A DNA stretch of 36,266 bases from Verrucomicrobiota bacterium (GTDB lineage Bacteria; Verrucomicrobiota; Verrucomicrobiia; JABWAM01). The notes under the pieces were generated by a model. The model saw only the letters and a list, made by a program, of their open reading frames with translations. It was not told the DNA's origin and ran no database searches. Positions 9,052-16,952 of this stretch are shown here, piece by piece. Numbering within the stretch: the first letter of the stretch is position 1; each line of letters starts with the position of its first letter. A program made the position numbers and the translations under genes. The stretch lies in contig JACQHZ010000417.1 of assembly GCA_016198745.1 (NCBI GenBank), positions 1 to 36,266 of the forward strand, read 5' to 3'.

Positions 9052-9588
9052 TCATTGAACAGTTTTGCCTTCCTTGCGGCGGACCTTCTCGTCCACGTAC
9101 CGCACGCCTTTGCCCTTGTACGGTTCGGGCGGATAAAATCGCCGGATCGAGGCGGCCACTTCGCCCACCTTCTGCTTGTTCGCGCCATCGATCTGAATCT
9201 GGGTGTTCTCCGTCACCTGCACCTTGATGTCGGGCGGGATCTGGAAAAGAATCGGATGCGAAAATCCGAGGCTCAAATTGAGGATTTTTCCCTGGACGAC
9301 GGCCTTGAATCCGACGCCCTGGATTTCGAGTTTCTTCTGAAACCCATCCGTCACGCCGCGCACCATGTTATGGATCAGACTCCGGGCAAGACCATGTCGC
9401 GCCTTTGCCTCCGCCCCTTCGCCGCGGGATGTCACCGAAACGCGGTTGTTGGCGACCGCGGCATCAATGGGATCGGGCAGATCGAGATCGAGCTTGCCCT
9501 TTGGCCCCTCGACGAGCACATGCCGCCCCTCGACCGCCACCTTCACTTTCGGCGGGATTTCAACGGGTTTTTTTCCAATGCGTGACAT
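9052..9588 (-). CDS. rplF: 50S ribosomal protein L6
   Basis: The 178-residue product begins MSRIGKKPVEIP and ends near FYPPEPYKGKGVRY, with the typical DEKVRRKEGKT tail, all diagnostic of L6. It contains the two repeated alpha/beta domains of the family, with QGVGFKA at the start of the second. L6 binds 23S rRNA near the sarcin-ricin loop, where elongation factors dock. ATG 9588 is chosen over an in-frame TTG at 9600 because it gives the conserved MSRIG start. This is the last ribosomal gene of the run; the expected next gene, rplR, is absent. A heptad-repeat pair separates it from rpsH. Confidence 0.97.
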   Translation of the reverse strand: MSRIGKKPVEIPPKVKVAVEGRHVLVEGPKGKLDLDLPDPIDAAVANNRVSVTSRGEGAEAKARHGLARSLIHNMVRGVTDGFQKKLEIQGVGFKAVVQGKILNLSLGFSHPILFQIPPDIKVQVTENTQIQIDGANKQKVGEVAASIRRFYPPEPYKGKGVRYVDEKVRRKEGKTVQ

Positions 9589-9600
9589 GGCTAAATCCAA

Positions 9601-9716
9601 TGAGAAGTTAGGAATGAAAAATTAAAAATCACCGAAAAGCCAGATCGGATTCATGCGCATTTCCGTTTTAATTTCTCATTCCTCATTTCTAATTTCTAAT
9701 CGCGCGTTCGTCGCGC
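9601..9716. repeat. Facing heptad-repeat arms plus G+C hairpin between rpsH and rplF
   Basis: Arm A (9601-9629) reads in sevens as GAGAAGT, TAGGAAT, GAAAAAT, TAAAAAT. Arm B (9666-9700) is its near reverse complement, with TTCTCAT, TCCTCAT, TTCTAAT, TTCTAAT. A loop of about 36 bases separates them. Next to the rpsH stop sits a five-base-pair hairpin, GCGCG-TTCGT-CGCGC (9702-9716). On the transcript the order is stop, G+C hairpin, GAAATTA-type arm, loop, complementary arm, then the rplF start. Confidence 0.8.
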
Positions 9717-9717
9717 T

Positions 9718-10113
9718 TCACCACACGTGGCAGAGGACCTCGCCTCCCACGTTTTTCTTTCGGGCATCGTGTCCGGCCATCACCCCTTGCGGCGTCGAGA
9801 GGATGGCGACGCCCATGCCGCCCAGCACCCGCGGGATGTCGCGCACGCCGACGTATTTTCTGCGGCCCGGCGTGCTGATCCGTCGCAGACCGGTGATCGC
9901 CCGTCCTTCGCCCTTGCCTTTGAGGGTGATTTGCAGGTCGAGTTTCTTGCCGTCTTTTTGCACCTTGAAATCCTCGATGTAACCCTCGCGTTTGAGGACG
10001 CGCGCCATGTCGCTTTTGATGCGGGAATGCGGAAGGCGCACTTCGGGTTTGCCGCGCTGGCCGGCGTTGCGCAGGCGCATCAGCATGTCCGCGATGGGAT
10101 CGGTGAGGTTCAT
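9718..10113 (-). CDS. rpsH: 30S ribosomal protein S8
   Basis: The 131-residue protein starts MNLTDPIADMLMRLRNA and ends GGEVLCHVW, both S8 hallmarks. The central region includes LRRISTPGRRKYVG and IPRVLGGMGVAILSTPQGVM, the conserved C-terminal RNA-binding core. S8 binds helix 21 of 16S rRNA in the 30S platform, and in E. coli it also represses its own operon by binding mRNA. It follows rpsN, from which it is separated by about 125 bases holding a facing heptad-repeat pair rather than the usual few bases. Confidence 0.97.
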   Translation of the reverse strand: MNLTDPIADMLMRLRNAGQRGKPEVRLPHSRIKSDMARVLKREGYIEDFKVQKDGKKLDLQITLKGKGEGRAITGLRRISTPGRRKYVGVRDIPRVLGGMGVAILSTPQGVMAGHDARKKNVGGEVLCHVW

Positions 10114-10120
10114 GGCTTTG

Positions 10121-10236
10121 AAATGAGAAGTGAGAAATTAAAAGTGAGAAATGGAGTCATCAGATAATGAAATCGAACATGAACCGAAGGAAATTTTTAT
10201 TTTTAATTTCTAATTCTCCATTGCGCGCTTTGCGCC
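10121..10236. repeat. Facing heptad-repeat arms plus G+C hairpin between rpsN and rpsH
   Basis: Arm A (10121-10155) reads GAGAAGT, GAGAAAT, TAAAAGT, GAGAAAT in a seven-base period. Arm B (10193-10221) is roughly its reverse complement (TTTTTAATTTCTAATTC). Beside the rpsN stop, 10223-10235 can pair as GCGC with GCGC. The layout is the same as between rpsH and rplF, although the loop sequence differs. Confidence 0.75.
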
Positions 10237-10237
10237 T

Positions 10238-10423
10238 TCACCAGCTTGCCTTGGTGACGCCGGGGATCTTGCCGCAGAGCGCCAGTTCGCGGAAACAGAG
10301 CCGGCACATCTCGAACCGCCGGAGCACGGCTCGAGCACGCCCGCACACCTTGCAGCGGGTGTAGCGGCGCGTCTTGAACTTCGGCGGCAGCCGTTGTTTG
10401 TTCATCAAGCAGAGTTTGGCCAT
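10238..10423 (-). CDS. rpsN: 30S ribosomal protein S14, zinc-binding type Z
   Basis: The short 61-residue form carries two CxxC pairs (C24-x2-C27 and C40-x2-C43), the zinc ribbon of type Z S14, and ends [10 protein letters not shown] as usual. It binds 16S rRNA in the head of the 30S subunit. The long zinc-free form seen in E. coli is not present here. It lies 14 bases after rplE, in the standard spc order rplE-rpsN-rpsH. The keeping of the four-cysteine form suggests this copy is the zinc-replete housekeeping version. Confidence 0.97.
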   Translation of the reverse strand: MAKLCLMNKQRLPPKFKTRRYTRCKVCGRARAVLRRFEMCRLCFRELALCGKIPGVTKASW

Positions 10424-10437
10424 AACGAATCGGATTT

Positions 10438-10986
10438 TCAGTTCTTGCGCTCGGCAGCGAACGGCATTCCCAGGTGTTTGAGCAATTCCTTCGTCTCTTC
10501 GACATTGCGGGCGGTGGTCACAAAGGTGATGTCCATGCCCAGGCGTCGTTTGATTTTATCAAGTTCAATTTCCGGAAAGATTGTCTGGTCATCAACGCCA
10601 TAGGTGTAAGCACCGTGTCCGTCAAACGCGCGGTTGGAGACGCCCCGGAAATCGCGCACGCGAGGAAGCGCGCTGTTGATGAAACGCTCCATGAATTCGT
10701 ACATCCGATTCCCGCGCAGGGTCACCTTGCATCCGATCTCCTGATCCTTGCGCAGCTTGAAGTTGGAGATGCTTTTCTTCGCCTTCGTGATGATCGGTTT
10801 CTGTCCGGAAACAATCGTCATCTCGCGAGCGGCGTCTTCCACGGCCTGCTTGTCGCCGGCCGACCCAACGGAGGTGTTCAGGACTATTTTGAGCATCCTC
10901 GGCACCTGCATCGGATTCTTGTAGCGGCCCCCCGCCACAAGTTGCGGGACCACCTTCGTCCGGTAATTATCAAAAAGTTCGCTCAT
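10438..10986 (-). CDS. rplE: 50S ribosomal protein L5
   Basis: The product has 182 residues from ATG 10986 (MSELFDNY); an upstream in-frame ATG at 10998 would add four residues. It carries L5 signatures: [14 protein letters not shown] near the start, [19 protein letters not shown], and [20 protein letters not shown] in the middle. L5 binds 5S rRNA and contacts the peptidyl-tRNA T loop in the central protuberance. It follows rplX, with about 40 bases between them, in the usual spc order. Confidence 0.95.
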   Translation of the reverse strand: MSELFDNYRTKVVPQLVAGGRYKNPMQVPRMLKIVLNTSVGSAGDKQAVEDAAREMTIVSGQKPIITKAKKSISNFKLRKDQEIGCKVTLRGNRMYEFMERFINSALPRVRDFRGVSNRAFDGHGAYTYGVDDQTIFPEIELDKIKRRLGMDITFVTTARNVEETKELLKHLGMPFAAERKN

Positions 10987-11027
10987 CGGTCTTATCATGT
11001 TGCGTGGGTGAAAACAAGGAGGGGCGT

Positions 11028-11333
11028 TTAGGTCTTCGCCTCCTTCGCGGCCCGTTTCGCGCGTCGTTCGTCGTACGTCTTGGCGAGCATCACTGCCGAG
11101 ACATGATAGGAACGATCCATGTCAATGAACCCGCCCCGCGGATGGTCCTGGCTCTTGCGGACCGCCTTTCGGATGACGCCGATTCTTTCATTTCCCTCAT
11201 CCTCGTCGCGCCGTTGAGCGCGAACGACAACGCGCGCCTTTTGGGGATTGGCGGAGAGAATCGTGCCCCGCACGCCGCGGTTATTGCCGCGAATCACCAC
11301 CACCAGATCGTTCTTTTTTACGTGCAGTTTCAT
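11028..11333 (-). CDS. rplX: 50S ribosomal protein L24
   Basis: The 101-residue protein has the N-terminal KOW motif (KNDLVVVIRGNNRGVRGTIL) that defines L24, and a C-terminal stretch with the SYHVSAVML strand. L24 binds near the 5' end of 23S rRNA and starts large-subunit assembly. ATG 11333 is preferred; a TTG at 11339 would overlap the rplN stop. The start lies two bases after the rplN TGA, so the pair is probably translationally coupled. The middle is rich in charged residues (RRDEDEGNER). Confidence 0.94.
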   Translation of the reverse strand: MKLHVKKNDLVVVIRGNNRGVRGTILSANPQKARVVVRAQRRDEDEGNERIGVIRKAVRKSQDHPRGGFIDMDRSYHVSAVMLAKTYDERRAKRAAKEAKT

Positions 11334-11335
11334 GT

Positions 11336-11701
11336 TCAAATGACCTCGGGCGCGAGGGATACAATTTTCATGAAGTTTTTCTCGCGCAACTCGCGCGCCA
11401 CCGGGCCAAAGATGCGGGTGCCCACGGGATTCATCTGTTTGTCGATGATCACGATGGCGTTGCGGTCGAAACGAAGGACAGAACCGTCCTTGCGTCGAAT
11501 GTCCTGCCGCGTGCGCACCACGACGGCGTCCACCACGGCGCCTTTTTTCACCGTTCCATCCGGATCGGCGTCCTTGACGTTTGCCTTGATGACGTCGCCA
11601 ATTCGGGCGAATAAGGTCGGACGTCCAAGGACGCCGATCATCGAGGCCTTGCGCGCCCCGGTGTTATCGGCAACATCAATGATGGAACGAATCTGAAGCA
11701 T
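11336..11701 (-). CDS. rplN: 50S ribosomal protein L14
   Basis: The 121-residue protein starts [18 protein letters not shown] and includes [19 protein letters not shown] and [24 protein letters not shown], all L14 hallmarks. L14 sits at the subunit interface and contacts 16S rRNA helix 14 in the 70S ribosome. Its length matches the family (120-123). It is placed between rpsQ and rplX as in most bacteria. Confidence 0.98.
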   Translation of the reverse strand: MLQIRSIIDVADNTGARKASMIGVLGRPTLFARIGDVIKANVKDADPDGTVKKGAVVDAVVVRTRQDIRRKDGSVLRFDRNAIVIIDKQMNPVGTRIFGPVARELREKNFMKIVSLAPEVI

Positions 11702-11723
11702 AAATCACTGTTTGATCAGCGGA

Positions 11724-12059
11724 TCAGGAGTCTCCGGGCTTTGGCGTCGGTTCCGCCACCGGCGCTTCGGCGCTTGGCGCGGCGCGTTCCGCTCCTCGAC
11801 GAATCACTTCCACCAGGCGCCAACGTTTGAGGCGGCTCAGGGGGCGGGTTTCCACAATGCGCACACAATCGCCCATCTTCGCCTCATCCTTTTCGTCGTG
11901 GGCATAAAATCGGCTGGCAAGCGTCAACACCTTTTCGTAACGCGGGTGGCGCACCCGGCGGTCCACGCGCACCACGATGGTCTTGTCCATCTTGTCCGAA
12001 ACCACGTGCCCCACCCGCTCTTTTCGCGCGCCGCGCGTCTTTTGATTTGGATCGCTCAT
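11724..12059 (-). CDS. rpsQ: 30S ribosomal protein S17 with Ala/Pro-rich tail
   Basis: The core shows S17 features: [37 protein letters not shown] and [24 protein letters not shown]17 is an OB-fold primary binder of 16S rRNA. The protein has 111 residues against roughly 80-90 in E. coli-like forms; the extra length is a C-terminal tail of about 25 residues rich in Ala, Pro and Glu. Such tails vary between lineages and are probably disordered. It starts seven bases after the rpmC stop. Confidence 0.96.
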   Translation of the reverse strand: MSDPNQKTRGARKERVGHVVSDKMDKTIVVRVDRRVRHPRYEKVLTLASRFYAHDEKDEAKMGDCVRIVETRPLSRLKRWRLVEVIRRGAERAAPSAEAPVAEPTPKPGDS

Positions 12060-12066
12060 GGTGCTT

Positions 12067-12276
12067 TCAGGCCGCCTTGCGGCGGGTTTGATTTAGAAAA
12101 GTCGCGATCCGCGCGATGTCCGTTTTCAGTTCACGCAGACGGCTTGGTTTGTCCAGTTGCCCGGTGGCCTGGCGAAGACGCAGATTGAAAAGCTCCTGGC
12201 GATAGTCGCGATCCCTCACCTCCAGTTCAGAGACCGTCAACGACTTCAATTCCTTGACTTTTTCCTTCGTCTTCAT
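12067..12276 (-). CDS. rpmC: 50S ribosomal protein L29
   Basis: The product has 69 residues, [22 protein letters not shown] onward, with [30 protein letters not shown], the two-helix hairpin of L29. L29 lies by the peptide exit tunnel and helps dock trigger factor and SRP. An upstream in-frame extension exists, but its sequence is out of character and antisense-like, so ATG 12276 is used. It starts five bases after the rplP stop and precedes rpsQ, the conserved S10-cluster order. Confidence 0.94.
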   Translation of the reverse strand: MKTKEKVKELKSLTVSELEVRDRDYRQELFNLRLRQATGQLDKPSRLRELKTDIARIATFLNQTRRKAA

Positions 12277-12281
12277 GATTT

Positions 12282-12704
12282 TTAACCGGAAATGTGACGG
12301 CGCCCGATAAACCGCGTGCGAATGGGCAGTTTCGCGGCGGCAAGCGCGAAGGATTCGCGCGCCATGTTTTCCGGAATGCCGTCCATCTCGAACAGCACAT
12401 TGCCCGGCCGCACCACGGCGACCCATGTCTCCGGCGCTCCTTTGCCCTTGCCCATCCGGGTCTCCAGCGGCTTTTTCGACACGGACTGGTGGGGAAAAAT
12501 GCGAATCCACACCTTGCCTTTGCGTTTCATGTTGCGGGTGAGCGCCACGCGCGCCGCCTCGATCTGCGTGGTGGTGATCCAGGCGCGGTCCAGCGCCTGC
12601 AAACCGTAAGAGCCGAAATCAATGTGCGTAGCCCGGCTGGCCATGCCGGCGCGGCTTCCGCGCTGCATGCGGCGATACTTCACTCTGGCGGGCTGGAGGG
12701 GCAT
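12282..12704 (-). CDS. rplP: 50S ribosomal protein L16
   Basis: The 140-residue protein carries L16 signatures: a basic N-terminus with [31 protein letters not shown], and [24 protein letters not shown]. The arginine in the TRMGKGKG motif corresponds to the one hydroxylated in E. coli. L16 helps position the A-site tRNA and is needed for peptidyl transferase centre assembly. A gap of about 140 bases with facing heptad repeats separates it from rpsC, where most bacteria have near-overlap. Confidence 0.98.
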   Translation of the reverse strand: MPLQPARVKYRRMQRGSRAGMASRATHIDFGSYGLQALDRAWITTTQIEAARVALTRNMKRKGKVWIRIFPHQSVSKKPLETRMGKGKGAPETWVAVVRPGNVLFEMDGIPENMARESFALAAAKLPIRTRFIGRRHISG

Positions 12705-12716
12705 GATCGTTAACTC

Positions 12717-12840
12717 AAGTGAGAAATTAAAAGTGAGAAGTTAAAAATAAAAGCTGGGGTGTGGCGCATCAGATCTGGGAGTGTTGGTCGAAAAAGCCGG
12801 ATTTTGAGTTTCTGACTTCTCACTTCTAATTTCTAATTTC
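12717..12840. repeat. Facing heptad-repeat arms between rpsC and rplP
   Basis: Arm A (12717-12752) reads in sevens as AAGTGA, GAAATTA, AAAGTGA, GAAGTTA, AAAATAA. Arm B (12802-12840) is complementary in type (TCTGACT, TCTCACT, TCTAATT, TCTAATT). A unique loop of about 50 bases lies between. On the transcript arm B follows the rpsC stop after about four bases, and arm A lies just before the rplP start. Confidence 0.8.
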
Positions 12841-12843
12841 CTT

Positions 12844-13494
12844 TCAGGCGGTTTTTTTGAGTTCCAGTTGTTTTTGTCCCTTGTAAATCCAGACCTTCAC
12901 CCCGATCTTGCCATAGACCGTCGCGGCCTCGGCGAAACCGTAATCAATTTCAGCGCGCAGGGTTTGCAGCGGCACTTTTCCTTCGTGATATCGCTCCATG
13001 CGCGCCAGTTCCGCGCCTCCCAACCGTCCGGAACAGCGGATCTTGATGCCTTCGGCGCCAAAATTCATGGTCGTCTGAATCGCCTTCTTCATGGCGCGAC
13101 GAAACGAGATGCGTCGTTCCATCTGAAGCGCGACGTTTTCCGCGACCAATTGGGCGTTGGTTTCGGGCTGCTTGACCTCCTGAATCTCCACATAGATTTC
13201 CTTCACGGTGGTGAGGCGCCCGATTTCCTCCTTCAACTTTTCGATTTCCGTTCCTTTGCGCCCGATGACAATACCGGGACGCGCCGTGAAAATCGTCACG
13301 CGAATCCGTTGCGCCGCGCGTTCGATATCAATGCGCGGCACGGCCGCCTGTTCCAGCTTCTTCTTGAGGTGGTCCCGAATCTTGAGATCCTCGTGAAGGA
13401 ACTGGCGGTACTCCTTGACCGGAGCGTACCATCGCGAACACCAGTCGCGATTGACGGCAAGCCGCAGTCCGATTGGATGGCATTTCTGTCCCAT
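12844..13494 (-). CDS. rpsC: 30S ribosomal protein S3
   Basis: The product has 216 residues from [15 protein letters not shown], the invariant S3 start. It contains the KH domain with the GxxG loop ([17 protein letters not shown]) and the C-terminal domain ([41 protein letters not shown]). S3 lies at the mRNA entry channel and contributes to ribosomal helicase activity. An in-frame GTG at 13545 would extend it into rplV and is not favoured. A run of nine T on the gene strand lies just before the start, with no clear Shine-Dalgarno. Confidence 0.97.
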   Translation of the reverse strand: MGQKCHPIGLRLAVNRDWCSRWYAPVKEYRQFLHEDLKIRDHLKKKLEQAAVPRIDIERAAQRIRVTIFTARPGIVIGRKGTEIEKLKEEIGRLTTVKEIYVEIQEVKQPETNAQLVAENVALQMERRISFRRAMKKAIQTTMNFGAEGIKIRCSGRLGGAELARMERYHEGKVPLQTLRAEIDYGFAEAATVYGKIGVKVWIYKGQKQLELKKTA

Positions 13495-13534
13495 AGGTTT
13501 TGGAAAAAAAAAGGAGCGCGAGTTTAGGGCGGAC

Positions 13535-13867
13535 TTATTCGTCACTCAAGATAATTCTGATGTGGCACGTCTTTTTTCGGAGCATGGAGGAACTCCCCCT
13601 GGCGCGGGAAGCGACTCTTTTGATGGTGACCGAAGAACCGGCAACCGCCTCATGAACCTTGAGCGCATTGGAGGAAACCTTGTCCCTGGCCTCAGCATTG
13701 GCAATGGCTGACTTGAGCGTGCGCGACACCAGCCGCGCCGCCTTTGACGGGATGAATTGAACCAGGTCCAGGGCGCGATTCGCCGGCAATCCCTGGATTT
13801 CCCGGGTCACCTGCATCACCTTGCGAGGCGACATCCGCACATGTTTTGTAATCGCTTGAACTTTCAT
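13535..13867 (-). CDS. rplV: 50S ribosomal protein L22
   Basis: The 110-residue protein shows L22 motifs: [31 protein letters not shown], the SAIANAEAR helix, and a C-terminal hairpin region with RASRARG-like residues ([12 protein letters not shown]). The extended hairpin lines the peptide exit tunnel and is a target of macrolide resistance changes elsewhere. It is separated from its usual neighbour rpsS by an unrelated 285-residue gene. Confidence 0.97.
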   Translation of the reverse strand: MKVQAITKHVRMSPRKVMQVTREIQGLPANRALDLVQFIPSKAARLVSRTLKSAIANAEARDKVSSNALKVHEAVAGSSVTIKRVASRARGSSSMLRKKTCHIRIILSDE

Positions 13868-13877
13868 AAAATGTCAG

Positions 13878-13904
13878 TTTCATTTCTTCTAATTTCCAAT
13901 TTCC
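13878..13904. repeat. Single heptad-type arm between the coiled-coil gene and rplV
   Basis: The sequence reads TTCATTT, CTTCTAA, TTTCCAA, TTTCCG, the same seven-base texture as the paired arms. No facing partner is present in this short gap of 38 bases. Confidence 0.5.
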
Positions 13905-13905
13905 G

Positions 13906-14763
13906 TCACATCTTTCGCAAGACGGCCGCATCGCCCTCCCGTATCGGCCGGTCTGGGTCCATCTGTTCGATGATCGCCAGCGCCGCATTTTCACGAACCT
14001 CGGCCAGCGTAAGCGCCGCCAGCACCGTTTTCCCCCGCTGAACGAGAAAGGGCATCCCCACTCTCGCGCCATGTTTGCGGCCGATCCCCAAAGCGGCCAC
14101 GCCCAAATCCAACCGCACCCCGATCACCTTCGCCGAAGAGGGGGGCGTTGAATCCGTCGCCGTCAAAACGCCTCGCGGCCTGGGCTCCTCCTTTCCGGCG
14201 AGAACTTTTTCGGCCTGCCGCAGTTCCGCCTCCAACAGCGCCCGCTTGGCGGGGTCCACCCTTTCGGCGGACTTGAAGGCTTGCTGAGCAGCGAACTGGA
14301 GCTGGCGCAGGCGTTTCTGCAATGCCTGCATCTCACGATCCGTCTCAGCGAGAATCTTCAAGGCGTTCAAAAGAAACGCGCGCCATTCTCCCGCGCTGCG
14401 AACCTCCTCATCGTCCGCAACCATGCCCGATCGCGCGTCGCTCTGGCGGATTTCGAGACGGGCGAGCCGGTTCGTCGCAATCGCCAGTTCTCTCTGACGC
14501 GCGCCGTCCATTTTCCGCAACTTCGCGTTTTCCTGGCGCAATGCCTCCACTGCAATTTTAAACTCCTGCTTCTCCGAATCAGCCGCTGTTTGCGGCGCCG
14601 CGCACCAGCCCGGCGGTGTCTCCATCCACATCGCCAAAATAAAAATTAACAAAGAACATCCAACTCCAACCACCAATGTCCCGGCCGTCCGGGCCCCCTG
14701 CCTCCCGCATCTTTTCGGGACATCCAGGCAACCTCTCCGTGTTCGTGGATGAGGCGCGCTCAT
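13906..14763 (-). CDS. Membrane-anchored coiled-coil protein of unknown function inside the S10 cluster
   Basis: This is not a ribosomal protein. From ATG 14763 the 285 residues form a basic N-terminal segment, one transmembrane helix (about 29-48, TLVVGVGCSLLIFILAMWM), and a long charged helical region (about 62-192) with Glu, Lys, Gln and Leu typical of a coiled coil. A compact C-terminal domain follows (about 212-285, VIGVRLDLGVAALGIG, HGARVGMPFLV, REGDAAVL). The C-terminal pattern resembles beta domains seen after coiled coils in some PVC proteins and loosely MreC; this is not a firm assignment. The active part probably faces the periplasm. It starts 14 bases after rpsS and ends 38 bases before rplV, on the same strand, so it is likely co-transcribed. 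An upstream in-frame extension would overlap rpsS and is rejected. Confidence 0.75.
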   Translation of the reverse strand: MSAPHPRTRRGCLDVPKRCGRQGARTAGTLVVGVGCSLLIFILAMWMETPPGWCAAPQTAADSEKQEFKIAVEALRQENAKLRKMDGARQRELAIATNRLARLEIRQSDARSGMVADDEEVRSAGEWRAFLLNALKILAETDREMQALQKRLRQLQFAAQQAFKSAERVDPAKRALLEAELRQAEKVLAGKEEPRPRGVLTATDSTPPSSAKVIGVRLDLGVAALGIGRKHGARVGMPFLVQRGKTVLAALTLAEVRENAALAIIEQMDPDRPIREGDAAVLRKM

Positions 14764-14777
14764 GCCATCGAAAAACC

Positions 14778-15059
14778 TTATTTCGCCGCGGCCTTCTCGG
14801 TATGCGCGCCATGTTTCTTGAACGTCCGCGTGGGCGAAAATTCGCCCAGCCGATGTCCAACCATGTTTTCCGTCACAAATACCGTGTTGAAAACCTTTCC
14901 GTTGTGAACCAGGAATGTGTGCCCCACAAATTCCGGGACCACCATGGAGCGGCGCGACCATGTCTTGATCGGCTTTTTGTTTCCGGAACTGGTCATCTTC
15001 ATGACCTTTTCCATCAGGTGATCATCGCAAAAAGGGCCTTTTTTAAGGGATCGGGACAT
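14778..15059 (-). CDS. rpsS: 30S ribosomal protein S19
   Basis: The 93-residue protein starts [19 protein letters not shown] and continues [49 protein letters not shown], an unmistakable S19. It forms part of the 30S head near the A site and bridges to the 50S. It follows rplB with a 32-base gap that holds a heptad-like stretch. The next gene is the unrelated coiled-coil protein rather than rplV. Confidence 0.98.
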   Translation of the reverse strand: MSRSLKKGPFCDDHLMEKVMKMTSSGNKKPIKTWSRRSMVVPEFVGHTFLVHNGKVFNTVFVTENMVGHRLGEFSPTRTFKKHGAHTEKAAAK

Positions 15060-15069
15060 AGGGGGGAAA

Positions 15070-15092
15070 TGTTGAATTAAGAATGCAGAATT
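15070..15092. repeat. Single GAATTAA-type heptad stretch between rplB and rpsS
   Basis: The plus strand reads TTGAATTAAGAATGCAGAAT, that is GAATTAA, GAATGCA, GAATTTA in a seven-base period. It is a variant of the longer arms found elsewhere and similar to the one between rpsL and rpsG. Confidence 0.45.
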
Positions 15093-15931
15093 TATTTTCT
15101 TGGGCGATGCTGGATGATGAAGCGATCCGTCGGCTTATGCTTCTTGCGGGTCTTCAACCCTTTGGCAAGTTGACCCCAGGGCGAAACCGGGTGATGCCAG
15201 CCGCCGCCGCCCTTGCTCTTGCCCTGGCCGCCGCCATTCGGGTGATCAATGGGATTCATCGCCATGCCGCGCACGGTGGGACGCCATCCGAGATGCCGCG
15301 ATTTGCCGGCCTTGCCGTAGGAGATTGCTTCATGATCGAGGTTGCCCACCTGGCCGAGTGTGGCGTAACAATCCAGATGCACCCTCCGGATTTCGCCGGA
15401 GGGCAGCTTGACGTTGGCATAGTCGCCCTCCTTGGCCATGAGCGTCGCAGCCATGCCGGCGCTGCGAACAAGCTGGCCGCCTCTGCCGCGCGCCAACTCG
15501 ATGTTATGGATCGGCATTCCCATGGGAATGGTTCGCAACGGAAGCGCGTTGCCGACTTCGGGCGGCGCGCCCGGTCCCGACTCCACCTCCTTGCCCACTT
15601 CCAATCCCACAGGCGCCAGGATGTAACGCTTCTCGCCGTCGGCATAGCAGAGCAGGGCAATTCGCGCCGAGCGCACAGGATCATATTCGATGCTCTCCAC
15701 CTTCGCCTTCATCCCGTGCTTGTTGCGGCGGAAATCCACGATCCGATACCGCTGTTTGTGGCCGCCGCCGCGATGGCGCATGGTGAGACGCCCGTAACAG
15801 TTGCGGCCGCCCGTCCGTCGCAACGACTCGGTGAGACTCTTTTCCGGCGTGTCGCGCGTCAACTCCTCAAAGGTGGAAGACGCCTTGAAGCGGATGCTCG
15901 ACGTGTACGGTCTGTATGTGCGGATGCCCAT
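15092..15931 (-). CDS. rplB: 50S ribosomal protein L2, with Asn in place of the conserved His of DHPHGGG
   Basis: The 279-residue protein has the full L2 layout: an N-terminal RNA-binding OB-fold ([34 protein letters not shown]) and a C-terminal SH3-like domain ([47 protein letters not shown]). L2 is needed for subunit joining and peptidyl transferase assembly. The usual DHPHGGGEG loop reads DHPNGGGQG here; the codon at 15236-15238 gives Asn232 where E. coli has His229. A glycine-rich stretch (SKGGGGW) follows. The gene lies between rplW and rpsS as expected. Confidence 0.97.
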   Translation of the reverse strand: MGIRTYRPYTSSIRFKASSTFEELTRDTPEKSLTESLRRTGGRNCYGRLTMRHRGGGHKQRYRIVDFRRNKHGMKAKVESIEYDPVRSARIALLCYADGEKRYILAPVGLEVGKEVESGPGAPPEVGNALPLRTIPMGMPIHNIELARGRGGQLVRSAGMAATLMAKEGDYANVKLPSGEIRRVHLDCYATLGQVGNLDHEAISYGKAGKSRHLGWRPTVRGMAMNPIDHPNGGGQGKSKGGGGWHHPVSPWGQLAKGLKTRKKHKPTDRFIIQHRPRK

Positions 15932-15952
15932 AAAAAACAGTTCCTGATTTTT

Positions 15953-16240
15953 TTAGATTCCCAACTCGATCTTGTCGCCCTTCTTGAGCGTCACCACCGC
16001 CTTTTTCCAGTTGGACGTGCGCCCGCGTTGTTTGGTCATCTTGCGGCGCATCCTTCCGAGGCAATTCATGGTGTTGACCCGGACCACGGTGACGTTGAAG
16101 ATTTTCTCGACGGCCTGGCGTATCTGGAACTTGTTGGCCTGGGGTTTTACTGAGAAGACATAGCTGTTGTGTTTCTCTTGCAGCGCCGATCCCTTCTCGG
16201 TAAGCCGCATCCGCTGGATGATCTCAAACGGGTTGTTCAT
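15953..16240 (-). CDS. rplW: 50S ribosomal protein L23
   Basis: The product has 95 residues from ATG 16240 (MNNPFEIIQRMRLTEKG). It contains YVFSVKPQANKFQIRQAVEKIFNVTVVRVNTMN, the L23 core, and the basic GRMRRKMTKQRGRTSNWKKAVVTL loop. L23 sits at the exit tunnel as the docking site for trigger factor and SRP. Its ATG overlaps the rplD TGA in an ATGA arrangement (16237-16240), indicating translational coupling. A longer frame starting upstream inside rplD is not the real start. Confidence 0.96.
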   Translation of the reverse strand: MNNPFEIIQRMRLTEKGSALQEKHNSYVFSVKPQANKFQIRQAVEKIFNVTVVRVNTMNCLGRMRRKMTKQRGRTSNWKKAVVTLKKGDKIELGI

Positions 16241-16875
16241 CGGGGCGTTCCTCCCGAAGCGGTCCGCGCCGCGAGTTTTTCCAGCGCCGCGCGAGTCAAC
16301 ACGATCTTCTTGCAATCCAAAAGTTGATAGGTATTGAGCGATTCAGCCGAGGCGGTAGCGACCCATTCCATGTTGCGCGACGCAAGGCGGAGGTTCTTCG
16401 ATGGCGCCTCGTGGACAATCAGCGCGCGTCCGTCCACCTTGAGTCCCTTGAGGATTCCCGCAAAATCGCGGGTTTTAGGCGTCTTGACGTCGAGCGCGTC
16501 GAGCACGATCACGTCGCCATCCCGGATGCGGGTCGAGAGCGCCTGCTCGAAGGCGAGTTTCTTCACCCGTTTCGGAACGGTCTTGGAGTAATCGCGCGGC
16601 TTGGGACCGAAGACCACACCGCCCTTGCGCCAGATGGGCGACCGCGCCAGGCCGGCCCGGGCGCGGCCCGTGCCTTTTTGGCGCCACGGTTTCTTGCCGG
16701 AACCGGCGACCTCGGCGATGGTCTTCGTGCAGGCCGTGCCGGAGCGTTGGGCGGCGCGATGAGCGGTGATCACATCGTGAATCACCTGCGGACTTATGCC
16801 CTTGAAGTCATCGCGGAGCTTGATCTCCTGATCGCCCTGCGGCTGCCCATCCTGACTGTAAATGGTGATCTTCAT
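16237..16875 (-). CDS. rplD: 50S ribosomal protein L4
   Basis: The product has 212 residues from ATG 16875 (MKITIYSQDG). It carries the L4 tunnel loop (KKPWRQKGTGRARAGLARSPIWRKGGVVFGPKPRDYS) and the globular part (KKLAFEQALSTRIRDGDVIVLD). In E. coli, L4 also represses the S10 operon by binding its leader; no comparable leader can be recognised here. The 200-base gap before it holds a two-hairpin palindromic element. Confidence 0.97.
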   Translation of the reverse strand: MKITIYSQDGQPQGDQEIKLRDDFKGISPQVIHDVITAHRAAQRSGTACTKTIAEVAGSGKKPWRQKGTGRARAGLARSPIWRKGGVVFGPKPRDYSKTVPKRVKKLAFEQALSTRIRDGDVIVLDALDVKTPKTRDFAGILKGLKVDGRALIVHEAPSKNLRLASRNMEWVATASAESLNTYQLLDCKKIVLTRAALEKLAARTASGGTPR

Positions 16876-16952
16876 GAAATTAAAAACGACCCGCTGAAAC
16901 GCCTGAAAGAAGCCGCCGATGAACCCAACACGGCATAGCCCCAACCAAAGGA

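Noticed and set aside
8476-9188. Overlapping minus-strand frames across the rplF end, the gap and the small membrane gene
   Set aside because: Translations are Arg/Pro/Ser-rich without structure, one overlaps rplF out of frame, and none resembles L18 (rplR), which was the specific gene looked for.
9601-9716. Heptad-arm hairpins considered as ordinary Rho-independent terminators
   Set aside because: Stems are A+T-rich, no T run follows a G+C stem in the transcribed direction, and essential downstream genes in the same operon would be cut off.
9601-10236. Heptad repeats considered as a CRISPR array
   Set aside because: Units are seven bases with no spacers and are degenerate; there are no cas genes nearby.
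16876-16944. Upstream in-frame extension of rplD starting at 16944
   Set aside because: The added 23 residues are not conserved in L4 and run towards the palindromic element; MKITIYSQDG is the normal L4-type start.
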